A stretch of 50,513 nucleotides of DNA. It comes from CAMLDH01 sp966250375. Lineage in GTDB: Bacteria; Pseudomonadota; Gammaproteobacteria; Burkholderiales; Burkholderiaceae_D. The notes below the pieces were generated by a model. The model had not been told where the DNA came from. It ran no database searches and was given only the letters and a program-made list of their open reading frames with translations. Of the stretch, positions 34,883-42,962 are shown piece by piece; within the stretch, counting starts at the first letter, position 1; each line of letters begins with the position of its first letter. A program made the translations under genes and the position numbers. The stretch is from positions 1 through 50,513 of the forward strand of contig CBINHE010000022.1 in NCBI GenBank assembly GCA_966250375.1, written 5' to 3'.

Positions 34883-34907
34883 AGTAGGGTGTGTGACGCG
34901 CCCTACT
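34883..34907. repeat. hairpin AGTAGGG/CCCTACT between hscA and fdx
   Basis: Inverted seven-base arms with an 11-base loop, in the gap between hscA and fdx. Its TAGGGTG start resembles the GC-rich repeat family at 16572 and 37477. It could act as a processing or attenuation site in the isc transcript. Confidence 0.45.
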
Positions 34908-34952
34908 CCCTTCCGGTTTGCGCAATTCCCAATCTTTTGCGTCGCTTCCGGA

Positions 34953-36818
34953 TTACGACACTTCATCCAGCTTCTTGCCCGCCAGTGCGATGCGTACGCT
35001 ACGGTCCATACGCTTGGCGGCAAAGTCTTCCGTGCCTTTCGCCAGCGCCTCGACAGCGGACTTGATGGCGACGTGGTCATCGCCTTGACTAATCACACGA
35101 ACCGCATCGATCTGCTGCACAATATTGGCACGCTCGGCATCGGACAATAAACCGCCATCCGCATCCAGCGCCGATTGCGTTGCCAGAATGATGCGCTCCG
35201 CGTCAACCTGCTCTTCGCGCAGGGCGCGCAGTGCCATATCCACATCCGCCGATTTGAACGAGTCTTCCAGCATTCGCGCAATCTCGTCATCGCCCAAGCC
35301 ATACGATGGCTTGACCACGATCGAAGCTTCGACGCCCGAGCCCAGCTCGCGCGCCGACACTGACAGCAAACCGTCGGCGTCGACCTGATAGGTAATGCGA
35401 ATCCGCGCTGCGCCAGCCGCCATCGGCGGGATGCCGCGCAGCTCGAATTTCGCCAGCGAACGGCAATCGCTGACCAGTTCGCGCTCGCCTTGCACCACCT
35501 GGATCGCCATCGCGGTCTGGCCATCCTTGAAAGTGGTGAATTCCTGCGCGCGCGCACATGGAATCGTCGAATTGCGTGGGATGACTTTCTCTACCAGCCC
35601 GCCCATCGTTTCGATACCGAGCGACAGCGGAATCACATCCAGCAACAGCCATTCGTCGCCGGCAGCGCGGTTGCCGGCCAACAGGTTTGCCTGTATCGCC
35701 GCGCCGAGCGCCACGACTTTGTCGGGATCGATGTTGGCCAACGGCGTGGTCTGGAAAAATTCGCTGACTGCCTTGCGGATATGCGGCATGCGCGTTGCGC
35801 CACCGACCAGCACGACACCGTCGATGTCATCCACCTTCAGGCCGGCATCGCGCAACGCCTTCTTGCTTGGCGTGATGGTTTTGTTGACGAGATGCTGCGT
35901 AATGTCGACCAGCGTCGCGGCGGTCAATGCCAAATGCACGACCTCGCCGGAATTGAGCACGGCGTCGATGTGTGTTTCAGCCTTGGATGACAGCAGTTCT
36001 TTTGCCTCGCGCGCCTTCACCATCAAGATGCGCGTATCCTCATCCGACAGTGGGGCCAGTTTTGCATGCTCGATAATCCAGCACAGCAAGCGATGATCAA
36101 AATCGTCCCCACCGAGCGCCGAGTCGCCGCCGGTAGACAGCACTTCGAACACACCTTTGGTCAGCTTCAAAATCGAAATATCGAAGGTGCCGCCGCCCAG
36201 GTCATACACTGCGAACACGCCCTCCGAGGCATTGTCCAGCCCGTATGCAATGGCCGCTGCGGTTGGCTCATTCAATAGACGCAACACATTCAAGCCGGCC
36301 AGTTTGGCCGCATCCTTGGTCGCCTGCCGTTGCGCATCATCGAAGTAGGCGGGCACGGTAATGACGGCGCCTACCAGTTCATCACCCAACGCATCTTCCG
36401 CCTGCTGGCGTAATGTCGCGAGAATTTGCGCCGATACTTCAACCGGACTTTTCACGCCGGCGACGGTTTTGAGTTGCACCATTCCCGGCGCATCCTGAAA
36501 GTCGTACGGCAGATTTTCGACGTGCGCAATATCCTTCAAGCCGCGGCCCATGAAGCGCTTGACCGACACGATCGTATTTTTCGGGTCAGTGGTTTGCGCC
36601 GCTTGCGCCTTGTAGCCAATGCTGGCATGACCGTTCGACAGATACCGCACGATGGACGGCAACAGCGCGCGGCCATCTTCGTCGGTCAATACTTCCGGAA
36701 TGCTGTTGCGCACCGTCGCAACCAGTGAATTGGTCGTGCCAAGATCGATGCCGACCGCCAGCCGATGCTGGTGCGGCGCGGTGGACATGCCGGGTTCCGA
36801 GATTTGAAGAAGAGCCAT
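34953..36818 (-). CDS. hscA: Hsp70-type chaperone HscA
   Basis: A 621-residue Hsp70 specialised for Fe-S biogenesis; it releases the cluster from IscU. The start MALLQISEPG matches the family. The ATPase domain has GIDLGTTNSLVATV (about 24-37), VYDLGGGTFDISIL and VVLVGGATRMPHIRKAV. The substrate-binding domain has VIPLSLGIETMGG and VQGERELVSDCRSL, followed by a C-terminal lid. HscA recognises the LPPVK motif of IscU, which is intact here (residues 99-103). It is encoded 26 bases after hscB in the isc operon. Confidence 0.95.
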   Translation of the reverse strand: MALLQISEPGMSTAPHQHRLAVGIDLGTTNSLVATVRNSIPEVLTDEDGRALLPSIVRYLSNGHASIGYKAQAAQTTDPKNTIVSVKRFMGRGLKDIAHVENLPYDFQDAPGMVQLKTVAGVKSPVEVSAQILATLRQQAEDALGDELVGAVITVPAYFDDAQRQATKDAAKLAGLNVLRLLNEPTAAAIAYGLDNASEGVFAVYDLGGGTFDISILKLTKGVFEVLSTGGDSALGGDDFDHRLLCWIIEHAKLAPLSDEDTRILMVKAREAKELLSSKAETHIDAVLNSGEVVHLALTAATLVDITQHLVNKTITPSKKALRDAGLKVDDIDGVVLVGGATRMPHIRKAVSEFFQTTPLANIDPDKVVALGAAIQANLLAGNRAAGDEWLLLDVIPLSLGIETMGGLVEKVIPRNSTIPCARAQEFTTFKDGQTAMAIQVVQGERELVSDCRSLAKFELRGIPPMAAGAARIRITYQVDADGLLSVSARELGSGVEASIVVKPSYGLGDDEIARMLEDSFKSADVDMALRALREEQVDAERIILATQSALDADGGLLSDAERANIVQQIDAVRVISQGDDHVAIKSAVEALAKGTEDFAAKRMDRSVRIALAGKKLDEVS

Positions 36819-36844
36819 TAAGTATTTACATCCAAGATCTTGTG

Positions 36845-37357
36845 TTATTCCAGATGCTGTAACGCACTGTCAATTTCCTCGCCAAACTTTTCGAGGAACA
36901 TCAACTGTCGCACGCCTTGCGCCGCTTGCGTGAAATCCGCGGCATCGAGCAAATTGCCGATCTGTGCCACTTCCACCTTATGTGCCATTTTCAGCTCGGC
37001 ATCCAGCTTTTCCAATGCATCAATATCTTTCGCCGCTTTCGCGTCATCCAGCGCTTCGCGCCATTCCATCTGCTGCATCAGGAATTCGCGCGGCATCGCG
37101 GTGTTGGATTCAGTTTGCAGGTCGACGCCGTTCAGTTCGCACAAATAGGTTGCGCGCCGCAGGGGATGTTTAAGCGTTTGAAATGCCTCGTTGGCACGCG
37201 TGGCCCATTGCATTGCCACGCGCTTTTCCGCATCTGTGGCATTGGCGAACTTGTCGGGATGGACCCGATTCTGCACTTCGTGATACGCAGTATTCAATGC
37301 GCGCATGTCGATGGCAAAGCATTGCTGCAATTGAAAAAGTTCGAAGTGGTTTTGCAT
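36845..37357 (-). CDS. hscB: co-chaperone HscB
   Basis: A 170-residue J-type co-chaperone that delivers IscU to HscA. The start MQNHFELFQLQQCF is family-typical; the frame open from 37390 adds only unrelated residues. The J domain carries the HPD tripeptide at 33-35 (NRVHPDKFAN). The C-terminal three-helix domain includes LMQQMEWREALDDA, the part that binds IscU. It lies between iscA and hscA. The upstream gap to iscA holds a half copy of the GC-rich repeat. Confidence 0.95.
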   Translation of the reverse strand: MQNHFELFQLQQCFAIDMRALNTAYHEVQNRVHPDKFANATDAEKRVAMQWATRANEAFQTLKHPLRRATYLCELNGVDLQTESNTAMPREFLMQQMEWREALDDAKAAKDIDALEKLDAELKMAHKVEVAQIGNLLDAADFTQAAQGVRQLMFLEKFGEEIDSALQHLE

Positions 37358-37476
37358 TTTATTTAAAACAAAAGCCTGTCCATACTTCAACAGGCTCGCA
37401 ATTCATTTTTGAACTCCCCCTTCACGAGGAAGGCAATGCAGGATGCGCCGCGCGCAACGGCATATCGGGAACGTTT

Positions 37477-37519
37477 CGGTGCGCGGGGCGCACCCTACAC
37501 CTTCTGCAATTCGCTCTAA
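37477..37519 (-). repeat. half copy of the GC-rich dispersed repeat
   Basis: Read on the minus strand: TTAGAGCGAATTGC, a short spacer, then TAGGGTGCGCCCCGCGCACC. It matches one arm of the repeat at 16572-16680. It ends next to the iscA stop codon at 37521. Confidence 0.75.
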
Positions 37520-37520
37520 G

Positions 37521-37844
37521 TCAAATACGGAAACTCTCTCCGCAGCCGCATTCATCTTTCATGTTCGGATTACGGAACTTGAAGCCTTCATTCAATCCTT
37601 CACGCGCAAAATCCAGTTCGGTGCCGTCAATGTAGGCCAAGCTCTTCGGATCAACAAAAACCTTGATGCCATGCGACTCGAATACCTGATCCTCGGGCGC
37701 GCTGTCGTCCACGTATTCCAGCTTGTACGCTAGCCCGGAGCAACCGGTCGTACGTACGCCCAAGCGCAGGCCGATGCCTTTGCCGCGCCGTTCGAGATAG
37801 CGGCTGATATGCTTTGCAGCTTTTTCTGTCAGTGTGATTGCCAT
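37521..37844 (-). CDS. iscA: iron-sulfur assembly protein IscA
   Basis: A 107-residue A-type carrier that passes clusters to apoproteins. The three conserved cysteines are present: Cys35 (TTGCSGLAY), Cys99 and Cys101 (DECGCGESF). The length is standard. It follows iscU after 53 bases containing a perfect hairpin. Confidence 0.95.
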   Translation of the reverse strand: MAITLTEKAAKHISRYLERRGKGIGLRLGVRTTGCSGLAYKLEYVDDSAPEDQVFESHGIKVFVDPKSLAYIDGTELDFAREGLNEGFKFRNPNMKDECGCGESFRI

Positions 37845-37868
37845 GATGTTTTTTATCTCATCTGCGAG

Positions 37869-37892
37869 TCATTGCGGCGTGCGCCGCAATGA
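37869..37892. repeat. perfect hairpin in the iscU-iscA gap
   Basis: TCATTGCGGC is inverted as GCCGCAATGA around GTGC. The hairpin has no T run and is more likely an mRNA-processing or repeat element than a terminator. Confidence 0.6.
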
Positions 37893-37897
37893 CAAAA

Positions 37898-38299
37898 TCA
37901 AACAGCTTCCTTCGATCCCACTCCATGCTTGGCTTTGTAGTCCAGCACGGCAGCCTTGATCGCGTCTTCCGCGAGAATCGAGCAGTGGATCTTGACCGGT
38001 GGCAGCGCCAGTTCTTCCGCGATTTGCGTATTCTTGATCGTTAATGCCTGATCCAGCGTTTTACCCTTGACCCATTCCGTCACCAGAGAAGACGATGCAA
38101 TCGCGGAACCGCAACCGTACGTCTTGAACTTGGCATCCTCGATCACGCCATCGGCGCCAACCTTGATCTGCAATTTCATCACGTCGCCGCACGCCGGTGC
38201 GCCGACCATGCCGGTGCCGATCGTGTCATCACCCTTGTCGAACACGCCGACATTGCGCGGGTTTTCATAGTGATCGAGAACTTTTTCTGAATAGGCCAT
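37898..38299 (-). CDS. iscU: Fe-S cluster scaffold IscU
   Basis: A 133-residue scaffold on which IscS builds the cluster. Cys37, Asp39, Cys63 and Cys106 are the cluster-binding residues (GAPACGD, KTYGCGSAIASS, KIHCSIL). LPPVK (99-103) is the HscA-binding motif. Start MAYSEKVLDHYENPRNVG is the usual one; a longer frame reaching 38455 runs into an unrelated repeat. The gap to iscS is filled by the 149-bp inverted-repeat element at 38372-38518. Confidence 0.95.
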   Translation of the reverse strand: MAYSEKVLDHYENPRNVGVFDKGDDTIGTGMVGAPACGDVMKLQIKVGADGVIEDAKFKTYGCGSAIASSSLVTEWVKGKTLDQALTIKNTQIAEELALPPVKIHCSILAEDAIKAAVLDYKAKHGVGSKEAV

Positions 38300-38371
38300 T
38301 TTGATGCTCCTTGATTTTTTAACTTCCCCCCCAAAGGGGAGGAACGAAACCATGACGAAATCGCTTAAGAT

Positions 38372-38518
38372 ATGGTGAGGAATAATTTCCCGATTTGGGG
38401 GTGCTTTAGGGATACGATGCAAGGCGCTCCGAGCGCCGAGTGGCGAGCCACACAAGCGAGGGGCAACGCAGCAGCGTGCCCGTCAAGCGCGCCAAAATCG
38501 GGAAATTTTTCTTACCAT
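38372..38518. mobile_element. MITE-like element in the iscS-iscU gap
   Basis: The ends are imperfect inverted repeats built around TTTCCCGATTTGG and CCAAAATCGGGAAA, flanked by ATGGT and ACCAT. The centre carries GGCGCTCCGAGCGCC and other short palindromes. No protein is encoded. The element lies inside the isc operon and lengthens the iscS-iscU gap to 223 bases. Confidence 0.6.
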
Positions 38519-38522
38519 GTCC

Positions 38523-39779
38523 TTAATGCGCCGCCCACTGGATCGTGCTGATGTCGATCCCGTCTTTATACATATCCCACAAGGGCGACAGCTCGCGCAG
38601 TTTCGCCACTTTTTCCTTGATCAGCTTGATCGTAAAATCAACGTCCTCTTCCGTCGTGAAGCGGCCGAACGTGAAACGAATCGAGCTGTGCGCCAATTCA
38701 TCGCTGCGACCTAATGCGCGCAGTACATAAGACGGCTCTAGGCTAGCTGACGTACAAGCGGAACCGGACGATACCGCCAAATCCTTGATCGCCATGATCA
38801 GCGATTCGCCTTCAACGTAGTTGAAGCTGACGTTCAGGTTGTGCGGCACGCGGTGTTCCATGTCGCCGTTGATATAGACCTCTTCCATTTCCATCAAGCC
38901 TTTGGCCAGACGGTCGCGCAGCATCTTGATGCGAACGATTTCGCTGTCCATTTCTTCCTTGGCGAGGCGGAATGCTTCACCCATGCCGACGATCTGGTGC
39001 GTGGGCAATGTGCCGGAACGCAAGCCGCGCTCGTGGCCGCCCCCGTGCATTTGCGCTTCCAGGCGAACGCGTGGTTTGCGGCGCACATACAAGGCGCCGA
39101 TGCCTTTCGGGCCATAGGTTTTGTGCGCGGTGAAGGTCATCAGATCGACTTTGGTCTTTTCCAGGTCAATATGCACCTTGCCGGTTGCTTGCGCTGCATC
39201 GCAATGGAAAATGATGCCTTTCGAGCGGCACAGTTCACCGATCTCATCGATCGGCTGAATCACGCCGATTTCATTGTTGACCAGCATGACCGACACCAGA
39301 ATCGTATCCGGGCGGATCGCTTCTGTCAGTTGCGCGATCGTGATCAGGCCATTGTCCTGTGGCTGCAAATAAGTAGCGTCGAAGCCTTGGCGCTCCAACT
39401 CGCGCACCGTGTCGAGCACTGCTTTGTGTTCGGTCTTGACCGTGATGATGTGCTTGCCACGGGTCTTGTAGAAGTGTGCGGCACCCTTGAGCGCCAAGTT
39501 GTTGCCTTCGGTTGCGCCCGAGGTCCAAATGATTTCGCGCGAGTCGGCATTGACCAGTGCGGCAACTTGTTCGCGCGCCTGTTCCACGGCCTGTTCCGCG
39601 GTCCAGCCGTACATATGGCTGCGCGATGCGGGATTGCCGAACTGCTCGCGCAGATATGGAATCATCTTGTCAGCTATACGTGGATCAATCGGTGTGGTGG
39701 CCGAATAATCCATGTAAATCGGGAAATGCGGCGCCTTGAGGGTATCCATCAGGCTTTTTTGGTCTATGGGAGCATTCAT
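38523..39779 (-). CDS. iscS: cysteine desulfurase IscS
   Basis: A 418-residue PLP enzyme that takes sulfur from cysteine and supplies it to IscU and to tRNA thiolation. Motifs: YMDYSATTPIDPR, TSGATEGNNLALKG, TEHKAVLD, the PLP-lysine region TFTAHKTYGPKGIGALYVRR and the active-site loop SSGSACTSASLEPSYVLRALG with its catalytic Cys. The C-terminus RELSPLWDMYKDGIDISTIQWAAH is IscS-specific. The N-terminus (MNAPIDQKSLMDTLKAPH) is about 15 residues longer than in E. coli; an internal Met11 would give a start closer to that enzyme. iscR lies 20 bases upstream. Confidence 0.95.
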   Translation of the reverse strand: MNAPIDQKSLMDTLKAPHFPIYMDYSATTPIDPRIADKMIPYLREQFGNPASRSHMYGWTAEQAVEQAREQVAALVNADSREIIWTSGATEGNNLALKGAAHFYKTRGKHIITVKTEHKAVLDTVRELERQGFDATYLQPQDNGLITIAQLTEAIRPDTILVSVMLVNNEIGVIQPIDEIGELCRSKGIIFHCDAAQATGKVHIDLEKTKVDLMTFTAHKTYGPKGIGALYVRRKPRVRLEAQMHGGGHERGLRSGTLPTHQIVGMGEAFRLAKEEMDSEIVRIKMLRDRLAKGLMEMEEVYINGDMEHRVPHNLNVSFNYVEGESLIMAIKDLAVSSGSACTSASLEPSYVLRALGRSDELAHSSIRFTFGRFTTEEDVDFTIKLIKEKVAKLRELSPLWDMYKDGIDISTIQWAAH

Positions 39780-39799
39780 TGCTGGGCGATCCTCTTTAG

Positions 39800-40276
39800 T
39801 CAGACAACCACGTGGTTGGGATGCATCACAACCACGTTCTTTTGTTCACACGTTTTTTGCTTTTGCTGATCTACAAGATCCTTCAGCGACACGGAATCCA
39901 GGTATTCAACCATTTTTTCATTCAAGGTGGACCATAGGTCGTGCGTCATGCAGCGGGTGCCGCCTTCATGATCGGCGCTGTGGCAATTTTCCTTGCCGCC
40001 GCATTGTGTGGCATCCAGCGGCTCGTCAACAGCAATAATGATGTCGGCAACCGTCACATCTTCGGCGCGACGCGCCAAGTTATAGCCGCCGCCAGGACCG
40101 CGCACGGATTCAACGATTCCATGGCGACGTAATTTTCCGAACAATTGCTCCAGATATGACAAGGAAATTTCTTGACGCTGGCTAATTCCAGCGAGCGTAA
40201 CCGGCCCCTTGTCTTGGCGCAAGGCCAAGTCAATCATCGCAGTCACCGCAAAGCGGCCTTTTGTGGTTAAACGCAT
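39800..40276 (-). CDS. iscR: Rrf2 family Fe-S sensing regulator IscR
   Basis: A 158-residue Rrf2 repressor that carries a [2Fe-2S] cluster and shuts down the isc operon when clusters are plentiful. The winged helix (MRLTTKGRFAVTAMIDLAL; SLSYLEQLFGKLRRHGIVESVRG, PGGGYNLAR) is typical. Ligands are Cys92, Cys98 and Cys109, with His112 after it (CMTHDLW). Compared with E. coli IscR (Cys92, Cys98, Cys104, His107) there are five extra residues between the second and third Cys. A matching operator lies in its own promoter at 40356-40380. Confidence 0.95.
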   Translation of the reverse strand: MRLTTKGRFAVTAMIDLALRQDKGPVTLAGISQRQEISLSYLEQLFGKLRRHGIVESVRGPGGGYNLARRAEDVTVADIIIAVDEPLDATQCGGKENCHSADHEGGTRCMTHDLWSTLNEKMVEYLDSVSLKDLVDQQKQKTCEQKNVVVMHPNHVVV

Positions 40277-40347
40277 GGAACCTCAACTCCTCAATCCAAG
40301 CTTTCGAAATTAATTCAAATAACCTGAGTACTCGTTTAATTTTCTCA

Positions 40348-40376
40348 AGTATATCAAAGTTGACTAATTTTGTCAG
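40348..40376 (-). promoter_or_regulatory. isc operon promoter (-35 CTGACA, -10 TATACT)
   Basis: On the minus strand CTGACA (40371-40376) and TATACT (40348-40353) are separated by exactly 17 bases, a near-consensus sigma-70 promoter about 70 bases before iscR. Confidence 0.8.
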
Positions 40377-40380
40377 GTAC
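40356..40380 (-). promoter_or_regulatory. IscR type 1 operator overlapping the isc promoter
   Basis: The 25 bases match the E. coli type 1 consensus ATASYYGACTRWWWYAGTCRRSTAT at 22 positions: CCTGAC and TAGTCAAC flank an A/T core. The site covers the -35 and the spacer, so IscR binding would block RNA polymerase, giving cluster-dependent autorepression. Confidence 0.8.
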
Positions 40381-40676
40381 TCGAAAGCGCGGCTTGTATA
40401 ACTGTAAAAGAAGGTGATGCATTTCGCACAAAATTGCCCGGATAGTATTTTATCAATCGGGCCAAGGTGCTGTGTTGAAATAGGTTGACGTGGCGCAAAC
40501 GTCCTGCAAGGCGAGACTGTGAAGTGGCAGATTTGAAGTAGGGAATCGGAGAGGCGCGCGAATAGGATGCGATGCAAGATGCTCGGAACGTGGTGTAAGA
40601 ATTTGCTCGAGATCTTTTAGCGCTTATTCCCGTCTCAATATAATGAGGAGGAAGCCAGATTTCCCCCGCTGCATAA

Positions 40677-41690
40677 TCAAGCCACGCCCGCAATCCAGAT
40701 ATTTTCACCATCCCGCTGCACACGCGTTCCCATTTCATTGCAAAGCGCCGTCATCCATGTGACGATATATTCGGATTGCTCCTTGTTGGCAGGTTGTGTC
40801 CGACAGTCTTTGATGAAAACCGGATGAAGGATAATGCGCCGTAGCCCGCTGCGGGTGAGTTCCATCTCGAACAACAACTGGTGATCATTCTTGAAATCCG
40901 GATCGACGTAATAATCGTCCACCAGATCCCCTGCCGCGTAAATGATCGGGTATCCGCGGTAAATTTCTATTCCCTGAAACACGTGGGCGCTGTGACCGAA
41001 TAGTATTTTCCAGCCCATGTTGATGGCCGCATGCGCCAGTCGCCGGAATTTTATCGATGGCCGAAACACCATGTTCGGCCCCCAATGCAAGGACAGGATG
41101 GGCCAATCGACCGCAGCACTGCGCAGAGCATCCAGCGACTTGCGCAGTACCGCGACTGCCGCAAACTCGTCGTCGAAATCCAGATAGGCAATGCCGGGAC
41201 TATGCAGTTGTGCAGCGAAGTCGGCCTGATGATTGGAAAACGCCACCATGCCAAACTTGATGCCATTACAGTCCATGATCGCTGCATATGATGCCCCCGC
41301 AATATCGACTCCGGCCCCTGCATGGTGAATGCCCTGCAGGCGCAGATGCTGCAAGGTGTCCAGCAAGCCTTTGACGCCGAAATCGAGCATATGGTTATTT
41401 GCCAGACTCACCATATCGATGCCGGCGCCGGCCAGCGCATGAATTGCCTGCGGCGGCGCATCGAAGTAAAAAGCCTTGGGCGCGCCCGACCAGATATCGG
41501 CGGAAGAAGTGATTGCGCATTCCAGGTTGACGATCGTGAGATCCGGCGACCGCATCAGCTGCGCAACGGAACCCAGAGGATAGTCCGGGCCGTCTCGCAA
41601 GATATGCTCTTTCACGAGGCGTCCGAGCATGACATCGCCACCGAACATGACGCGAATGGTGATTGCCTGATCCGGACTTGTTGATGTCAT
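40677..41690 (-). CDS. CapA family metallophosphatase-like protein
   Basis: A 337-residue protein of the CapA/PgsA family (calcineurin-like fold), originally named from poly-gamma-glutamate capsule synthesis. Motifs are MFGGDVMLGR (about 15-24), LTIVNLECAIT (about 50-60), MVSLANNHMLDFGVKGLLDTL (about 93-113), ILSLHWGPN and FGHSAHVFQGIEIYRGYPIIYAAGDLVDDYY. His and Asp residues in these blocks should bind a di-metal centre. There is no signal peptide, and no capB/capC-type genes are next to it, so a role in capsule synthesis is not supported. It may be a general phosphodiesterase. The gene is single and on the minus strand. Confidence 0.85.
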   Translation of the reverse strand: MTSTSPDQAITIRVMFGGDVMLGRLVKEHILRDGPDYPLGSVAQLMRSPDLTIVNLECAITSSADIWSGAPKAFYFDAPPQAIHALAGAGIDMVSLANNHMLDFGVKGLLDTLQHLRLQGIHHAGAGVDIAGASYAAIMDCNGIKFGMVAFSNHQADFAAQLHSPGIAYLDFDDEFAAVAVLRKSLDALRSAAVDWPILSLHWGPNMVFRPSIKFRRLAHAAINMGWKILFGHSAHVFQGIEIYRGYPIIYAAGDLVDDYYVDPDFKNDHQLLFEMELTRSGLRRIILHPVFIKDCRTQPANKEQSEYIVTWMTALCNEMGTRVQRDGENIWIAGVA

Positions 41691-41729
41691 TTTGCGTTAC
41701 TCGGTGGCATTTGACTCCTGAGTACGACT

Positions 41730-42329
41730 TTAGGTAGCTGCTCTTGCCCCCTCCTCGCCAATCAGCAGGTGCATCTCGCTCAGATACGTATAAGGCGGCA
41801 CTTCCAGATTGAGCGGAGCCGGAACATTCTTGAAAACCCGGCCGGCCAAATCAAACTTGGAGCCATGGCAAGGGCAGTAAAAGCCACCGGGCCATTCCGG
41901 GCCCAAATCAGCAGCCCCTGGCTCCGGACGATACACCGGGATGCAGCCCAAATGGGTACACACGCCCACCATAACGAGGAAATCCGGCTTGATCGACCGC
42001 GTGGGATTGGCAGCATAGGGAGGCTGCTGCGGCTGCTCGGAGCGCGGATCGGCCAGCAGGTTGTCATGCTTGTCCAGCGAACGCAGCATTTCTTGCGTAC
42101 GATGCACTATCCATATTGGCCTGCCACGCCATTCGATCGTCAGCAGCTTGCCCGGATCGACTCTGTTGACATCGGCTTCGACCGGCGCGCCTGCCGCTTT
42201 GGCCGCTTCACTCGGCTCCATGCTCTCGATGAATGGAATTGCGGTTGCGACCACGCCGACCGCCCCCACTCCAGTCGAGACCGCAAGCAAAAGCTTCCTG
42301 CGACGCATATCCCTTTCGCTAATGTTCAT
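41730..42329 (-). CDS. Rieske [2Fe-2S] protein of the bc1-complex type, orphan
   Basis: A 199-residue membrane-tethered Rieske protein. A twin-Arg-like N-terminus and anchor (RRRKLLLAVSTGVGAVGVV, about 9-30) precede the soluble domain. Cluster motifs are CTHLGCIPVY and YCPCHGSKFDLAGR, each contributing one Cys and one His ligand; the two remaining Cys form the disulfide. The linker has the PSEAAKAAGAPVEADV stretch seen in ubiquinol-cytochrome c reductase subunits. In a normal bc1 operon petB and petC follow, but here the neighbours are a CapA gene and a copper-binding protein. It is therefore a paralogue used elsewhere or a detached petA. I leave the symbol empty for that reason. Confidence 0.85.
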   Translation of the reverse strand: MNISERDMRRRKLLLAVSTGVGAVGVVATAIPFIESMEPSEAAKAAGAPVEADVNRVDPGKLLTIEWRGRPIWIVHRTQEMLRSLDKHDNLLADPRSEQPQQPPYAANPTRSIKPDFLVMVGVCTHLGCIPVYRPEPGAADLGPEWPGGFYCPCHGSKFDLAGRVFKNVPAPLNLEVPPYTYLSEMHLLIGEEGARAAT

Positions 42330-42422
42330 CGCATTACCCCAGCAGTATTAGTGGTGAGCTACGGACTTTCATCAACTGCGCTTGTTTGTTTTACCTACTT
42401 TCGATAATTTCCAAGCATATGG

Positions 42423-42779
42423 CTACATTTCCGCCACTACAGTCGCCTTTATCATCTGGCGGCACAGGTCAGCGCAGTGCCGGCACGCTTTCACACAATC
42501 ATCCATGCCACCGTTCTGCTCGCAACTCTGGGCACAAGCGTCGCAAATAAGCGCGCATAGACGGCATACCTCATCATGGAAAGGTGATTCCCGCAACATG
42601 AATTCCACTGCAGCCTGACAAGAATCGGCGCAATCCATCATCAAACGGATGTGCGTCGGCTCTACATGTTTTCCACCCATTTCCAGGCAGTGATGAGTAA
42701 CGGATAACAGGCAAACATTGTGACACTTCTGACATGCCTCAATGCACTTTCGCATTTCCGGACTCATGTGATGATGCAT
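42423..42779 (-). CDS. cysteine-rich four-helix-bundle copper-storage-like protein (DUF326/Csp)
   Basis: A 118-residue protein with 16 cysteines arranged in CxxxC and CxxC pairs on predicted helices (for example CIEACQKCHNVC at 12-23, CRLCALICDACAQSC at 72-86, CVKACRHCADLC at 95-106), plus a His-rich start MHHHM. This is the pattern of Csp3-type cytosolic copper-storage proteins, which line a four-helix bundle with Cys thiols to bind many Cu(I) ions. No signal peptide is present, so it should be cytosolic. It lies 93 bases upstream of the Rieske gene on the same strand. Confidence 0.88.
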   Translation of the reverse strand: MHHHMSPEMRKCIEACQKCHNVCLLSVTHHCLEMGGKHVEPTHIRLMMDCADSCQAAVEFMLRESPFHDEVCRLCALICDACAQSCEQNGGMDDCVKACRHCADLCRQMIKATVVAEM

Positions 42780-42962
42780 GGCAATCCCCTTTGTTTCGGT
42801 CGGTTTTTGGCATCGAAACTTTGCTCATGTAAGGTCTCGCCTTTTGCAAAAAGTTCATCGTTGCAGGCACGCTCAAGCTTTTCAAATGAGATACGGCAGA
42901 TTGACTGGATGAACGCTCACGCTCAAGCGCATGGAAATCCTGAAAGCAGCCGTAGTAATGTC

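Larger units (their letters stand above)
40277..40676. other. isc promoter region and non-coding stretch up to the CapA gene
   Basis: Positions 40340-40380 hold the isc promoter and operator. From about 40385 to 40676 no gene is supported. GGATGCGATGCAAGATGCTCGG-like sequence at about 40565 distantly resembles the core of the 38372 element. Confidence 0.4.

Noticed and set aside
38841..39869. 342-residue plus-strand frame
   Set aside because: It is antisense to iscS and iscR.
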